A stretch of 36,667 nt of DNA from Candidatus Nanosalina sp. J07AB43. Its GTDB lineage: Archaea > Nanohalarchaeota > Nanosalinia > Nanosalinales > Nanosalinaceae. The notes under the pieces were generated by a model that did no database searches, was not told the DNA's origin, and worked only from the letters and a program-made list of their open reading frames with translations. A program made the translations under genes and the position numbers. The stretch spans positions 645,658 through 682,324 of the forward strand of contig GL982576.1 of the NCBI GenBank assembly GCA_000220375.1, read 5' to 3'. Numbering within the stretch: position 1 is the stretch's first letter; every line of letters begins with the position of its first letter. This document shows, piece by piece, positions 25,413-33,430 of this stretch.

Positions 25413-26302
25413 CTGTCTCTGTACTCTAGTAGGGCTTTTTCCTTGTCTTTTGCCTCTATCATAACATCTGAATCTGTATTATATGTTTTGATAGGTCCCT
25501 CTATTTTGTCAGAGTGGCTTTGAGGCCTTGCATCGTCGTTTCCATGTTCCTGCTCTGATTCGCTGTAATGCATTATGGGTTTCTTGCTCCAGGTGTCTGC
25601 TGCAGCTTCTGCGGCTTGTTTATGAGAGAGGTCTCTTCCCGAGAATTTATGGTGTAGCCTATCATAGACTACAGGTATATTAATCCTGTCGTGTACGGCC
25701 CTAATTAGCTCGGATACTGACCATAGCGACTCTTTGTCATCGTTTTCTACGGTAAGCCTTGATTTGGCAGATTCTGAAAGTTTTCTGTAGTTCTCGCAGA
25801 ATCTTTTACCTGTTTTTTCTTTGTCGCTGTAATGTGCCCCAATGTGGATATTTATTGAGTTGTATGTGCTTCTCTCAGCTCCTATTAGATCCAGAAACTT
25901 TCCATGAGTATTGAGTTCGTCTATTGCCTTCTCTGCTACATCCTCTGTTGGGCTTGCGAGTTTCACAAAGTGACCTGGATGAAAGGTCAGTCTCTGGCTG
26001 TTTTTGTCGGCTATTTCTCCAACGTCTCTAAGCAACTGCTTAATCTTGTCGTAGTTAGGTAGTTCCTCCAGTTGGTACTTGTTGTGCCATGGGATGAATG
26101 AAGATGTGATCCTGTAGAAGTAGATCTCGTTTTCCGAGTTCCACTTTATTATCTTTTTCAGGTCTCTGCAGTTTTCCTCAGCTAGCTCTCCGGCATATTC
26201 CAACCCTCTGTCCTTGAATGTCTTTTTCTGCATACCTCTTCCTGCTCTAATCCCTTTTTCGGACAGATGATAGTTTTTATCAGCGTATCCTAGATTGGTC
26301 AT
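25409..26302 (-). CDS. uvsE: UV damage endonuclease
   Basis: TIM-barrel nuclease that nicks DNA 5' of cyclobutane dimers, (6-4) photoproducts and some other lesions, starting an alternative excision repair pathway. Family features include MTNLGYADKNYHLSEKG at the N-terminus, FYRITSSFIPW, RLTFHPGHFV, INIHIGA, RLTVENDDK, VVYDRLHHKF and the C-terminal MIEAKDKEKALL. The His, Asp and Glu residues of these segments form the three-metal site in characterised homologues. The length of 297 is typical. It is a single gene, divergent from the NMD3-like gene. With the photolyase genes nearby it gives a light-independent backup for UV lesions. Confidence 0.95.
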   Translation of the reverse strand: MTNLGYADKNYHLSEKGIRAGRGMQKKTFKDRGLEYAGELAEENCRDLKKIIKWNSENEIYFYRITSSFIPWHNKYQLEELPNYDKIKQLLRDVGEIADKNSQRLTFHPGHFVKLASPTEDVAEKAIDELNTHGKFLDLIGAERSTYNSINIHIGAHYSDKEKTGKRFCENYRKLSESAKSRLTVENDDKESLWSVSELIRAVHDRINIPVVYDRLHHKFSGRDLSHKQAAEAAADTWSKKPIMHYSESEQEHGNDDARPQSHSDKIEGPIKTYNTDSDVMIEAKDKEKALLEYRDS

Positions 26303-26396
26303 AAGGGTAGATTAATGTTTCATGTTATTACTGTTGAGCTTCTTTGCTGACAGGTTTTATTTGTTGATGTTGAATGTATTTCCTGTAGATATTTGT

Positions 26397-27077
26397 ATGG
26401 ATCTGAATAGTTTTTGCCCGAGATGTGGTCAGGAGGTCGATAGATTGTATGGAGATGAGAGGAAGCTCTGTGGCAGTTGTTACGCTGAGAAGAATGATCT
26501 AGTTGATCTCCCTGACAGTCTGGATATTGAGGTCTGTAAGAAGTGTGGAAGAACAAAGTGTGATGGTGTATGGCGGCTCAAAACCAGTAAAGAGAGCAAG
26601 ATTAACTATAGTTTATCTAAATACTTTAAGGACATAGATGCAGGTTATGATCTGCTTTCCGTATCTCTCGAAGATAAAATAATTCTTCAAATTCGTAAGC
26701 ACGGTTTGAAACAGCAGAGGACAGTTGAAACCAACAAAGAAGAGGTAATCTGCTGTGAATGTAAGGGATTTCAGGGCGAATACGCCAAGACCAAGTTACA
26801 GATCCGTGGAGAAAACCTGCTGGAACTTACTGGTTTAATAGAGAAAAGATGTTCTACTCTTGAAGAGGAGAATCACGACGATTTTCTCTTGGACAAGAGA
26901 AGCACAGACGGAGGCATTGACTTCTTCCTTTCGACGGAGCATATGAGCCAGCAGGTCATGGATACTGTCTGTAAGGAGTTTAACGTAGATGTCGATAGAA
27001 GCTATAAACAGATCGGACACAGAGGCGGCCAACCTGTAATTCAGAATACTGTTTTGGTAAGACATTCTAAAGATTAA
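26397..27077 (+). CDS. NMD3-like zinc protein
   Basis: Resembles the archaeal relatives of NMD3, the eukaryotic adaptor for 60S ribosome export; the archaeal role is presumed to be ribosome biogenesis or quality control. The N-terminus has the two paired zinc motifs FCPRCG with CGSC and CKKCGRTKC, and a later CCEC at about residue 119, then a mixed alpha/beta region ending in QPVIQNTVLVRHSKD. ATG 26397 is chosen because MDLNSFCPRCG is the natural family N-terminus; the open frame upstream is hydrophobic and unrelated. At 226 residues it is shorter than eukaryotic NMD3, as expected for archaeal forms. Confidence 0.82.
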   Translation: MDLNSFCPRCGQEVDRLYGDERKLCGSCYAEKNDLVDLPDSLDIEVCKKCGRTKCDGVWRLKTSKESKINYSLSKYFKDIDAGYDLLSVSLEDKIILQIRKHGLKQQRTVETNKEEVICCECKGFQGEYAKTKLQIRGENLLELTGLIEKRCSTLEEENHDDFLLDKRSTDGGIDFFLSTEHMSQQVMDTVCKEFNVDVDRSYKQIGHRGGQPVIQNTVLVRHSKD

Positions 27078-27095
27078 TCACATGACCTGTATATC

Positions 27096-27311
27096 ATGGA
27101 TTCAGATCAGGCCAAGCTGCTTTTGCCGGCGACCTCAGTTTTGGAGCTCGTTGGAGTTTTAACACTACTCACAAATGAGGGAGCGATTGTTCCGAATTTT
27201 GACCTGGGGTTCAGTGTACCTACAGTCCTGCCCTCTGATATTCAGGGAATGCTGTTTCTGATTGCAGGAGCAACAACCACGGCATACGCAGTAATGAACA
27301 TGAAGAAATAG
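27096..27311 (+). CDS. Small membrane protein
   Basis: Not recognised. It has 71 residues with two hydrophobic segments (about 9-27 and 48-66) joined by a polar loop and a short basic C-terminus (NMKK). It lies 18 bases after the NMD3-like gene on the same strand and is followed by a T-rich stretch. Confidence 0.6.
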   Translation: MDSDQAKLLLPATSVLELVGVLTLLTNEGAIVPNFDLGFSVPTVLPSDIQGMLFLIAGATTTAYAVMNMKK

Positions 27312-27330
27312 CTCAAATCCGAGAATAATA

Positions 27331-27352
27331 TTATTTTTTCCCATTTTTCTTT
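27331..27352 (+). terminator. T-rich transcription terminator
   Basis: The stretch TTATTTTTTC-CCATTTTTCT-TT begins about 20 bases after the small membrane protein gene. It fits the U-rich termination signals of archaea. No hairpin precedes it. Confidence 0.45.
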
Positions 27353-27361
27353 GTACAGCGT

Positions 27362-27370
27362 CATTATAAG
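27362..27370 (+). promoter_or_regulatory. TATA-like box of a small membrane protein gene
   Basis: CATTATAAG is centred about 27 bases before ATG 27393, so the transcript could be leaderless. AAGGAG at 27385-27390 is only two bases from the ATG, too close to act as a normal ribosome-binding site. Confidence 0.45.
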
Positions 27371-27392
27371 CGTCCTTTAGAAAAAAGGAGAT

Positions 27393-27581
27393 ATGGAAGA
27401 GGATGTATCCGGCAGTATTTTACTCAGTTCGGGTGTACTCGCATCTGTTGTATCCAGAGTAGGTTCGACAGAGTACAACCTTGAGATATACCACCAATTG
27501 ATGATTGCCTTGCTGATTGTGCTTGGTGCTACGTTACTTGCACAAAGCATGAGGGATAAGCTGGAATTTCTGAAATCGTAG
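27393..27581 (+). CDS. Small single-span membrane protein
   Basis: Not recognised. It has 62 residues with an acidic N-terminus, one clear membrane helix (about 36-50, MIALLIVLGATLLAQ), a possible weaker hydrophobic segment at 9-20 and a charged C-terminus (MRDKLEFLKS). It is supported by a TATA-like box 27 bp upstream and a terminator between it and the previous gene. Confidence 0.55.
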   Translation: MEEDVSGSILLSSGVLASVVSRVGSTEYNLEIYHQLMIALLIVLGATLLAQSMRDKLEFLKS

Positions 27582-27728
27582 CGACATTGGTTAGTGTAAG
27601 CTATATTGACACAACAAGTCAATCTTTAATACCCTGAAACAGCTTCAGTCAGAATCTCACCATATTTCATGTCAAGAGATGCTTCTGGCTAATTGAGTAG
27701 TTGGGGATTCTAAAACCATCCAAATAGT

Positions 27729-28502
27729 CTACTGTGGCGTGAATCTTGCATCCATCCTGACCTGCAGAGCTCCATTCACCGCTGAACCATAGTATGAATA
27801 CCTCTCAAGGTTTCTCTCGTCCCTGTCAACCCAAGCATACGCTTTTGAAGTATTAAACTCTGAAAGACTATCTTGATTCTCCATTGACGATTCCTCATCG
27901 TTAACTGCGTGAGCAGTCATAACGCTTTCGTAGTTCTCAACCAGGTCTGAGCTTTCTGTCTCAAGCTCGACTAGAAGCCTTGAGTTGTTTTCTCCCGTTG
28001 CACCTAGAAGCTCTGCGCTTTGAACCTCAATGGCTTCAAACGCCTCCAGGGACACTCCTAGATCTTCTCTATTGTAGGCCTCTACGGCTTCTGTTGTTGT
28101 GTTGCCGTTTTCAGAAGTTACACTAAGAGTTGACGTGTTGCCAGATGTTTCTACAGTTTTCTCAGGCACTTGGTCTGCTGTCTCGTTCGTCATTCCTAGG
28201 CCAACTCTTGTGCTTGTTGTAATATTTGATCTGTTGCTGAGGAACTCCCCTGATGAACTTAGGTTCATTCTTACAGACGTTACAGGTGTGTTGAATAGAA
28301 TCCTGGTTTTTGACTCAACTTCGTATGCCTCTGGCTTATCCGTGAATGCGTCATTAAGCACTGAAGTACCTGTCAGGTTTGAATCCGTGGGTTCGGCTTC
28401 TGTATCAAAATTCTGGTTTAGATCTGCTGTACTGTTTGAAACACAACCAGATGCGATCGCAGCAATCGACAATGTTAGTAAGATTGTATAATTTTGATTC
28501 AT
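27729..28502 (-). CDS. Secreted lipoprotein, unknown function
   Basis: The 257-residue protein has a signal sequence with the lipobox ASGC (Cys20). The mature part is Asn-, Ser-, Thr- and Glu-rich with many N-x-S/T sequons (for example NLT, NLS, NRS, NIT, NET, NTS), so it is probably N-glycosylated at the cell surface. No known domain is recognised; the alternation of strands (TRILFNTPVTSVRMNLS) suggests a beta-rich fold similar to LolA-like or outer-surface carrier proteins, but this is weak. It is divergent from the split small membrane gene. Confidence 0.8.
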   Translation of the reverse strand: MNQNYTILLTLSIAAIASGCVSNSTADLNQNFDTEAEPTDSNLTGTSVLNDAFTDKPEAYEVESKTRILFNTPVTSVRMNLSSSGEFLSNRSNITTSTRVGLGMTNETADQVPEKTVETSGNTSTLSVTSENGNTTTEAVEAYNREDLGVSLEAFEAIEVQSAELLGATGENNSRLLVELETESSDLVENYESVMTAHAVNDEESSMENQDSLSEFNTSKAYAWVDRDERNLERYSYYGSAVNGALQVRMDARFTPQ

Positions 28503-28574
28503 TGAGATTACCTTTTGCTTATCTCAACTTTTTTGCACAATACTTAACAATAATGGCCCTACTAGCATAGGATT

Positions 28575-28763
28575 ATGGACTCTAGATTTAGACTGTTCGG
28601 AATCTCTCTCATGATCTTAGGTGGTCTAGCGCTGATTATATCAAGCTTTACGATATTTGGAGATGTTCAGGGCAGGCCCGATCCAAAGTCGTATCTTAAC
28701 GCTGAAAGGGCGCAGAATGTTTCCGATAACTCCACAGCTGATACCTTTCTCAAGAATGAGTGA
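28575..28763 (+). CDS. Small membrane-anchored protein, possibly the 5' part of a split gene
   Basis: It has 62 residues: one membrane helix (about 8-30, FGISLMILGGLALIISSFTIF) and a polar tail with NVSDNSTADTF. The frame ends at a TGA right where the next frame takes over with FSRMSEAQRTVF. A one-base shift near 28744-28750 would join the two as one protein of about 111 residues with an N-terminal anchor and an outer domain. As written, the two frames overlap by eight bases, which could also be translational coupling. Confidence 0.55.
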   Translation: MDSRFRLFGISLMILGGLALIISSFTIFGDVQGRPDPKSYLNAERAQNVSDNSTADTFLKNE

Positions 28764-28908
28764 GGCACAGAGAACCGTATTTGTGCAGGAGCTAGCGAAT
28801 GAAAGCATTACTGTAGTACCAGAGAACGTCTACATAGATATATGGGTGAAGAATGATTACGTCGTATATCAGAACAAGAGTTACAGGGTTGCAGTCGCGC
28901 AGAACTAA
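28756..28908 (+). CDS. Short protein, possibly the 3' part of the preceding gene
   Basis: It has 50 residues from ATG 28756 (MSEAQRTVFVQELANESI). The helix-then-strand pattern, ending in VYIDIWVKNDYVVYQNKSY, looks like a small folded domain rather than random sequence. It reads best as the continuation of the membrane-anchored frame that ends at 28763. I cannot decide between two overlapping genes and a single frameshifted gene. Confidence 0.5.
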   Translation: MSEAQRTVFVQELANESITVVPENVYIDIWVKNDYVVYQNKSYRVAVAQN

Positions 28909-28937
28909 TCTATATCATAAATATCCGAAGCAGTAAT

Positions 28938-29810
28938 TTGAAAAACATAGATCAACTGAGAGATGTTATGGATTTTAGCTTTGATGAGTCTAAGTTCTTG
29001 TTTGGTGTCGGAGCTCTTCTAGGTGTTATATCGATATTCTACTTTGGTTTAGAGCTTATTTTCGATCTTTCGCCGACGATAAAATCAGCTATCTTGGTTG
29101 TTTTCTCGGCCCTGTTCTTCGTTCTAGGGGATTTCGTTGACTCCGATCTTCTAGGAATATCAACGTATGTTTTCTCAGGATTTACTTATTTGAGCTTTCT
29201 TATCTATGTGTCTGTAAGGTTCAGCTTATCACAGACTCAGACATTGGCATTACTTGCAGGCTCTTCAGCCCTATTCTTAGGTCTGGGTTACGTGAGGAAC
29301 GAGGAGCTCTACAGTCTTGACCCACAGACGTCCAAAAAAGCTTCTGCAGCTCTCCTTGGAATATTATTGATTTTGGTTGCAGTTGATGTTGCCGGCTCGC
29401 AGCCAGAATATCGCCTGGAACTCAAGGATGAGGCAAGTGTTTCAAATGGAGAGACGTACATAGGTGTTTTGGAAGTCGAGAATAGTTTTCCTCTTTCTAG
29501 GAACATAGACCTACCAAGCTACGATGGATGCGCAGCATACAACGAGACAGCTAAAGATGGCTTGTACATATCGCCGGATAGTGAAGGAATAATCAACGGC
29601 AGCGCTACTGAGACCTACAACTTGACTGAAGATATCAGGGTGAGGGAGTTAAACGAGCCTCCCGCTGGAGATACCAGAAGAGAGAGAGAAGTCATAGGAG
29701 GCGATTATAATATTAAGACAGGAGAGTGCCCGGACAGGCCTGATAGTAATAAGACGATCTACGTTACTAGGGAAGACAGTTCACCTCCTGTGGTTCAAAA
29801 AATAGATTAG
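28938..29810 (+). CDS. Polytopic membrane protein with C-terminal outer domain
   Basis: Not recognised. The 290-residue protein begins at TTG 28938 (ATG 28968 is the alternative) with a TATA-like stretch at 28911-28919. Six hydrophobic helices lie between residues 20 and 155, followed by a soluble C-terminal region (160-290) with several N-x-S/T sequons and two cysteines (in DGCAAY and GECPDRP). The arrangement implies that the C-terminal domain is extracellular and glycosylated. It follows the split small membrane gene in the same direction and may work with it. Confidence 0.75.
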   Translation: MKNIDQLRDVMDFSFDESKFLFGVGALLGVISIFYFGLELIFDLSPTIKSAILVVFSALFFVLGDFVDSDLLGISTYVFSGFTYLSFLIYVSVRFSLSQTQTLALLAGSSALFLGLGYVRNEELYSLDPQTSKKASAALLGILLILVAVDVAGSQPEYRLELKDEASVSNGETYIGVLEVENSFPLSRNIDLPSYDGCAAYNETAKDGLYISPDSEGIINGSATETYNLTEDIRVRELNEPPAGDTRREREVIGGDYNIKTGECPDRPDSNKTIYVTREDSSPPVVQKID

Positions 29811-29838
29811 AAGTTTGAGGGCTTCTACTTCAAACTTC
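29810..29838. terminator. Hairpin between convergent genes
   Basis: GAAGTTTGA (29810-29818) pairs perfectly with TCAAACTTC (29830-29838) over an 11-base loop, starting at the stop codon of the membrane protein gene. It lies between convergent genes and could terminate or protect transcripts from both strands. There is no long T-run beside it. Confidence 0.4.
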
Positions 29839-29898
29839 GTCTTCTAATTTAGAATCCCTCAAGGCTCCATGAGCTTTTACTGCTGAAGAAAAGTTGAG

Positions 29899-30417
29899 TT
29901 ATACTTGCTTCTTCATCATTACTCCTTGACCTTCACTTGAACCGTCTTCAGGCCACCAGCCCTCTATTTTTTCGACTTCCTGATAACCGTTTGATTCGTA
30001 GAATCTTTTGTTGCCATCAGTATCTCTTCTTCCAAGGTATATTTCTTGGACACCGATTTCTGTGGCTCTATCCTCTAAGCCCTGAAGCAGCTTTGTTCCG
30101 TATCCCTCACCTCTGTGATTTTCGGAAACACCTACCGTGGTAATGTACATCTGATCTGACTCAGGATCATGCAGGTCAAGGTCGGTAGCTTCCTCCCACG
30201 TCCTTGGATCAACCTCCTCGTGATCGTATCTTATACCATAGAGGTATCCAACTAGCTCATCTTCATTCTTTACCCCTATAAAACCCTCTGCATGAGTTTC
30301 TAGCCTTTCCTCTATAGTGGATTTGCTGGCGGATAGGTCGTCACCCCACGCCTCTACCTCTACTCTGTAGATATCTTCTAAACTGGCATCCTCGACTGAA
30401 ACTATTTCACTTGACAT
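29899..30417 (-). CDS. GNAT-family N-acetyltransferase
   Basis: Acetyl-CoA-dependent transferase of 172 residues. The acetyl-CoA motif is ITTVGVSENHRGEGYGTKLLQGL (about 91-113), containing the R/Q-x-x-G-x-G/A signature as HRGEGYG. The C-terminal NKRFYESNGYQEVEK motif is also typical. The protein is strongly acidic. Substrate unknown; protein N-termini or small amines are possible. A TATA-like box 24-27 bp upstream suggests leaderless expression. Confidence 0.88.
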   Translation of the reverse strand: MSSEIVSVEDASLEDIYRVEVEAWGDDLSASKSTIEERLETHAEGFIGVKNEDELVGYLYGIRYDHEEVDPRTWEEATDLDLHDPESDQMYITTVGVSENHRGEGYGTKLLQGLEDRATEIGVQEIYLGRRDTDGNKRFYESNGYQEVEKIEGWWPEDGSSEGQGVMMKKQV

Positions 30418-30433
30418 GTATTTTGGATTTCAT

Positions 30434-30446
30434 GTTAAATATAATT
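30434..30446 (-). promoter_or_regulatory. TATA-like box of the GNAT gene
   Basis: On the minus strand the A/T-only stretch AATTATATTTAAC is centred 23-27 bases before ATG 30417, the archaeal promoter position for a leaderless mRNA. Confidence 0.42.
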
Positions 30447-30461
30447 AGAGTTTTGGTAGAT

Positions 30462-30905
30462 TCATCCAAGGGTTAGGATTAGGTAGACGCCTGTAGCCAG
30501 CCAGAGAAATATCTCCAGATAGAATGCCTTTGTTCCCATGTAGTGTTTTAGGAACTTCACTGGAGGCAGCTTCAAAGGATTCTCTGGAAATCTCACAGGC
30601 CAGAATACAAACATCCAGTTTCCCGAAGGCTCATTGATTCCAACCTGTATAACGTCAAGCAATACGTGGATGCTATAAGCCAGAGAAAAGGCGAAAAGAG
30701 GTTTATATACAGAACCAGCCACTGTTAGGAAGGCTACAGTAAAGATTGAATGTGCGATCGAATGATATGTTTCGGTTAATCCTAGTGCCGGAAGCGATTT
30801 ATCTATGATATCGGGCAGAGCTGATCCAGCCAGAAGCATCAGCGCCGGCAACCCGGTCTCAAAAACTAAGGGAACAACTACCAGAAGATGTGTAGGAAAT
30901 AGCAT
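30462..30905 (-). CDS. YdjM/DUF457-like membrane protein
   Basis: Resembles membrane-bound proteins annotated as YdjM-like metal-dependent hydrolases, whose reaction is not established. The 147-residue protein starts FPTHLLVVVPLVF, then AGSALPDIIDKSLP and a HSIAHSIFTV segment. The conserved His and Asp residues (H6, D32, D35, H48, H52) would form a metal site at the membrane face. About four helices are visible. It is a single gene on the minus strand. Confidence 0.78.
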   Translation of the reverse strand: MLFPTHLLVVVPLVFETGLPALMLLAGSALPDIIDKSLPALGLTETYHSIAHSIFTVAFLTVAGSVYKPLFAFSLAYSIHVLLDVIQVGINEPSGNWMFVFWPVRFPENPLKLPPVKFLKHYMGTKAFYLEIFLWLATGVYLILTLG

Positions 30906-30983
30906 GGCTCTTGTTCTTGCCTGTTATGATTAACCAGTTTTCTGCGTGGTTTTAAATTTGGGAGCTCAGTCCACCAGCTTTGC

Positions 30984-31484
30984 CTATAGGTACCTCTGTT
31001 TTAAGAATCTGTATGACCCGACTCCTAGGAAGAGAAATCCGACATCGATAAATACTAGGCCATCGCTAGTCTTTTCGGCCTTTATGAACCCTTCCTGAGG
31101 TCTCTCAGGTGGTACAAGCACCTGAATCCTGGATCCTTGGCTATAGTTCTGTACTACTTCTCGTGCCTCTGACTCAAGACTGTGTTCATCTGGTCCTTGA
31201 CCTCCTGGATACATGCTGTTACTAGTATAGTTGCTGCCATTGTATGTGTAACGGAACTCTATCACAGGACTGAAGTCTATTCCACCTCTCCTGGAGCTAT
31301 CTTCACGTATTCCTGTATCCACAACTGTAGCAGACACATTCTCAGGGTTATTCAAGGCCTGACGTTGGTCTACATATGTATTATATCCTAGGAAAACCAT
31401 TCCCAATCCGACTAAAACTGCGATTACTACCGAGATATCACTTTTTTTATTCTCTGACTGCCAACCAGTCCTGATGTCAAACAT
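30984..31484 (-). CDS. DUF3592 domain membrane protein
   Basis: The 166-residue protein has two membrane helices (near the N-terminus, ISVVIAVLVGLGMVFLGY, and at the C-terminus, LVFIDVGFLFLGVGSYRF) flanking an outer beta domain. VSATVVDTGI, FSPVIEFRYTYNGSNYTS and SRIQVLVPPERPQEGFI are the DUF3592 pattern. The family has no known function. ATG 31484 is chosen; TTG 31532 would add 16 residues and neither start has a clear ribosome-binding site. Confidence 0.77.
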   Translation of the reverse strand: MFDIRTGWQSENKKSDISVVIAVLVGLGMVFLGYNTYVDQRQALNNPENVSATVVDTGIREDSSRRGGIDFSPVIEFRYTYNGSNYTSNSMYPGGQGPDEHSLESEAREVVQNYSQGSRIQVLVPPERPQEGFIKAEKTSDGLVFIDVGFLFLGVGSYRFLKQRYL

Positions 31485-31569
31485 ATGTAGAGAGTGTTTG
31501 ATGAAGCTTGAAAAATCTGAGCTATAGCTCAAAAATAGGGCTGCTCACTTGACCCGCTAAAATCAGCCT

Positions 31570-32079
31570 CTACAGTACCTTAGAACTCTTAAGTCTTCTA
31601 GCTACTCTCAGATCCCTTTCGTTGATGAACTTTGCTACATAATGATCCGGGTGTTCAGCGTCTAGAGTTTCGATGATTTTGTCCAGACTAGTCCACTGTG
31701 TTGTATATCCTTGTTTCTTCTCTTCCTCGGTAAGTTGTGGCTGTCCGGATTCTTTCTCATTGGCTAGGAAAAAGTGGGAGATATGTCTTGTGCCTTGTCT
31801 GCTCCTATGTGATGTGGTCCGCCCCAGCTTTTCTATTACATTCGCTTTTGAGCCTATCTCCTCTCTGATTTCTCTCCTGAGGGCCTCTTCTATTTCTTCT
31901 CCAGTTTTGATACCTCCTCCGGGAAACTTATGATAGTTGAAGCTTTGTAGGAAGAGTAATGCAATTTTGTTTTCACGCATTATTAGGCACCTGGCTGCCT
32001 GTCTTTGACTCCAGTTTTCTACTTGCTCTGGCTTAATCCCTATATCCCTATCGTTTATATCAAGATCAAAGCATTTCAT
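31570..32079 (-). CDS. Nudix hydrolase
   Basis: Cleaves nucleoside diphosphates linked to another group, such as oxidised nucleotides or nucleotide sugars. The Nudix box GGGIKTGEEIEEALRREI plus REEIG matches GX5EX7REUXEEXGU exactly (about 54-76). The 169-residue protein has an N-terminal strand region before the box and a basic C-terminus (RDLRVARRLKSSKVL). It follows a phosphodiesterase-like gene on the same strand with a 6-base gap, so the two are almost certainly co-transcribed and may act on related phosphate esters. Confidence 0.93.
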   Translation of the reverse strand: MKCFDLDINDRDIGIKPEQVENWSQRQAARCLIMRENKIALLFLQSFNYHKFPGGGIKTGEEIEEALRREIREEIGSKANVIEKLGRTTSHRSRQGTRHISHFFLANEKESGQPQLTEEEKKQGYTTQWTSLDKIIETLDAEHPDHYVAKFINERDLRVARRLKSSKVL

Positions 32080-32085
32080 CTTGTG

Positions 32086-33360
32086 CTAAATTAGTTCATC
32101 CAGTTTTACGGCTGCAAACGGAACAAGCATCTCCTCTTTGCTCATGCCGCCATGATGGCCCTTGTATTGTTCATAGGTCTTGTATTCTTGATAGTCGTAC
32201 CAGATCATTTTTCCGCTCTCTTTTGGTATAATAATTATATCCCCAAATCTATTTCGGTTGTTTGCGTGTCCTTTACCAAATAGTCCTTTGCTTATAGCCT
32301 CTTCAGTTCTAAGAACTTCTGCCTTGAGTTCCTGATCTAGGAACTCCTTGACTTTACCTACTTTGCCTTGTTCTATATGCAGTATAGCTGTTCTCGGACC
32401 GCCTGTGGGCAGTATTATATCTCCGCTGTCATCCTGCTCAAGGTTGTTCTTCACCGTGTCGAAGCTTAGTAGATCCACGATGTTTGAATCTGCTTTTGTC
32501 TGTCCATGATCAGCTACCAGTATCATCAATGTTTTTTCTGCTGTATCTTCATCTATTTTTTCGACGAGCTGTTTGCTTAGAGCCTGGGAAACTGATTCAA
32601 GCTGTGAAAAATGTTCTTTTGATCCAGGTCCATACTGATGCAGCGCTGAATCTACCTGCCCGGTGTAGCAGTGTAAGTACTCTTTGCCGTTCGAGTTCTC
32701 AAGCTTTGTTCTAAGCTTGAGAGCCATATCGAACGCATTCTCAAAACCTGCTATAGATGCATCATTCATTACAGTGGAATTGTAGTCACTGTCTGAGATA
32801 TCGTTTGGGAGTATGGCTGTAGAGCTGATTCCTTGCGAATCTAAGTCATTGTAGATATTGGTTCCTTTGTACAGATCATCGACGCTGAAATCTTCATGTT
32901 CTGAAAGATCTTGTTTATCCATTGTAGTGAAAGGTAGTGTCCTGACGATCTCGTCGATTTCCTCAACGTAGACTCTCCATGAGGGTACTGAGTGCTGTAA
33001 CGGAGTAAGACCTGTGTTTATGGTTGTGACGGCTGCCGCCGTCTCTGAGGGATAAACAGCAGTTAAAGGAGTTACCTTTCCATGCTCAATGACGTTTTCA
33101 AAAAATTCCAGATCTCTACCGTAATCTTTCCATTGTGTGTATCCAAATGCGTCGACGAAGACGACTGCAACCTTCTCTATTCCATCTTGGTTCACCTCGC
33201 TCAAAACTGACTCCGGTAACGATCCCTCTGAGTCCATTCCAAAAACATTCTTCACAGTCCCAGGTATGTTGGCAAAGCTGTAATCTTCGTAACGTGGAGT
33301 AACAAGTTTATCCAGATCAGAACTCTCTAAAATTTCGTCTTCAACTTTCTCGTCGAACAT
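32086..33360 (-). CDS. Alkaline-phosphatase-superfamily phosphodiesterase/nucleotide pyrophosphatase-like enzyme
   Basis: Metal-dependent phosphoesterase of 424 residues. Landmarks are VVFVDAFGY (first metal Asp), YPSETAAAVTTINTGLTP (nucleophile Ser/Thr region and the usual G-x-x-P), GQVDSALHQYGP (second-site Asp and His), LVADHGQT (Asp-His pair) and GHHGGMSKEEMLVP (final His). All elements of the type I phosphodiesterase/nucleotide pyrophosphatase pattern are present. No signal peptide or membrane segment is visible, so it is probably cytoplasmic. It is the first gene of a pair with the Nudix hydrolase. Confidence 0.87.
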   Translation of the reverse strand: MFDEKVEDEILESSDLDKLVTPRYEDYSFANIPGTVKNVFGMDSEGSLPESVLSEVNQDGIEKVAVVFVDAFGYTQWKDYGRDLEFFENVIEHGKVTPLTAVYPSETAAAVTTINTGLTPLQHSVPSWRVYVEEIDEIVRTLPFTTMDKQDLSEHEDFSVDDLYKGTNIYNDLDSQGISSTAILPNDISDSDYNSTVMNDASIAGFENAFDMALKLRTKLENSNGKEYLHCYTGQVDSALHQYGPGSKEHFSQLESVSQALSKQLVEKIDEDTAEKTLMILVADHGQTKADSNIVDLLSFDTVKNNLEQDDSGDIILPTGGPRTAILHIEQGKVGKVKEFLDQELKAEVLRTEEAISKGLFGKGHANNRNRFGDIIIIPKESGKMIWYDYQEYKTYEQYKGHHGGMSKEEMLVPFAAVKLDELI

Positions 33361-33430
33361 ATATTCTGATTGGATTTCTGTCTTTTTGTATGCTCCTCTA
33401 TGGACTAATTTGCAATTCCGTGAATAGGCT

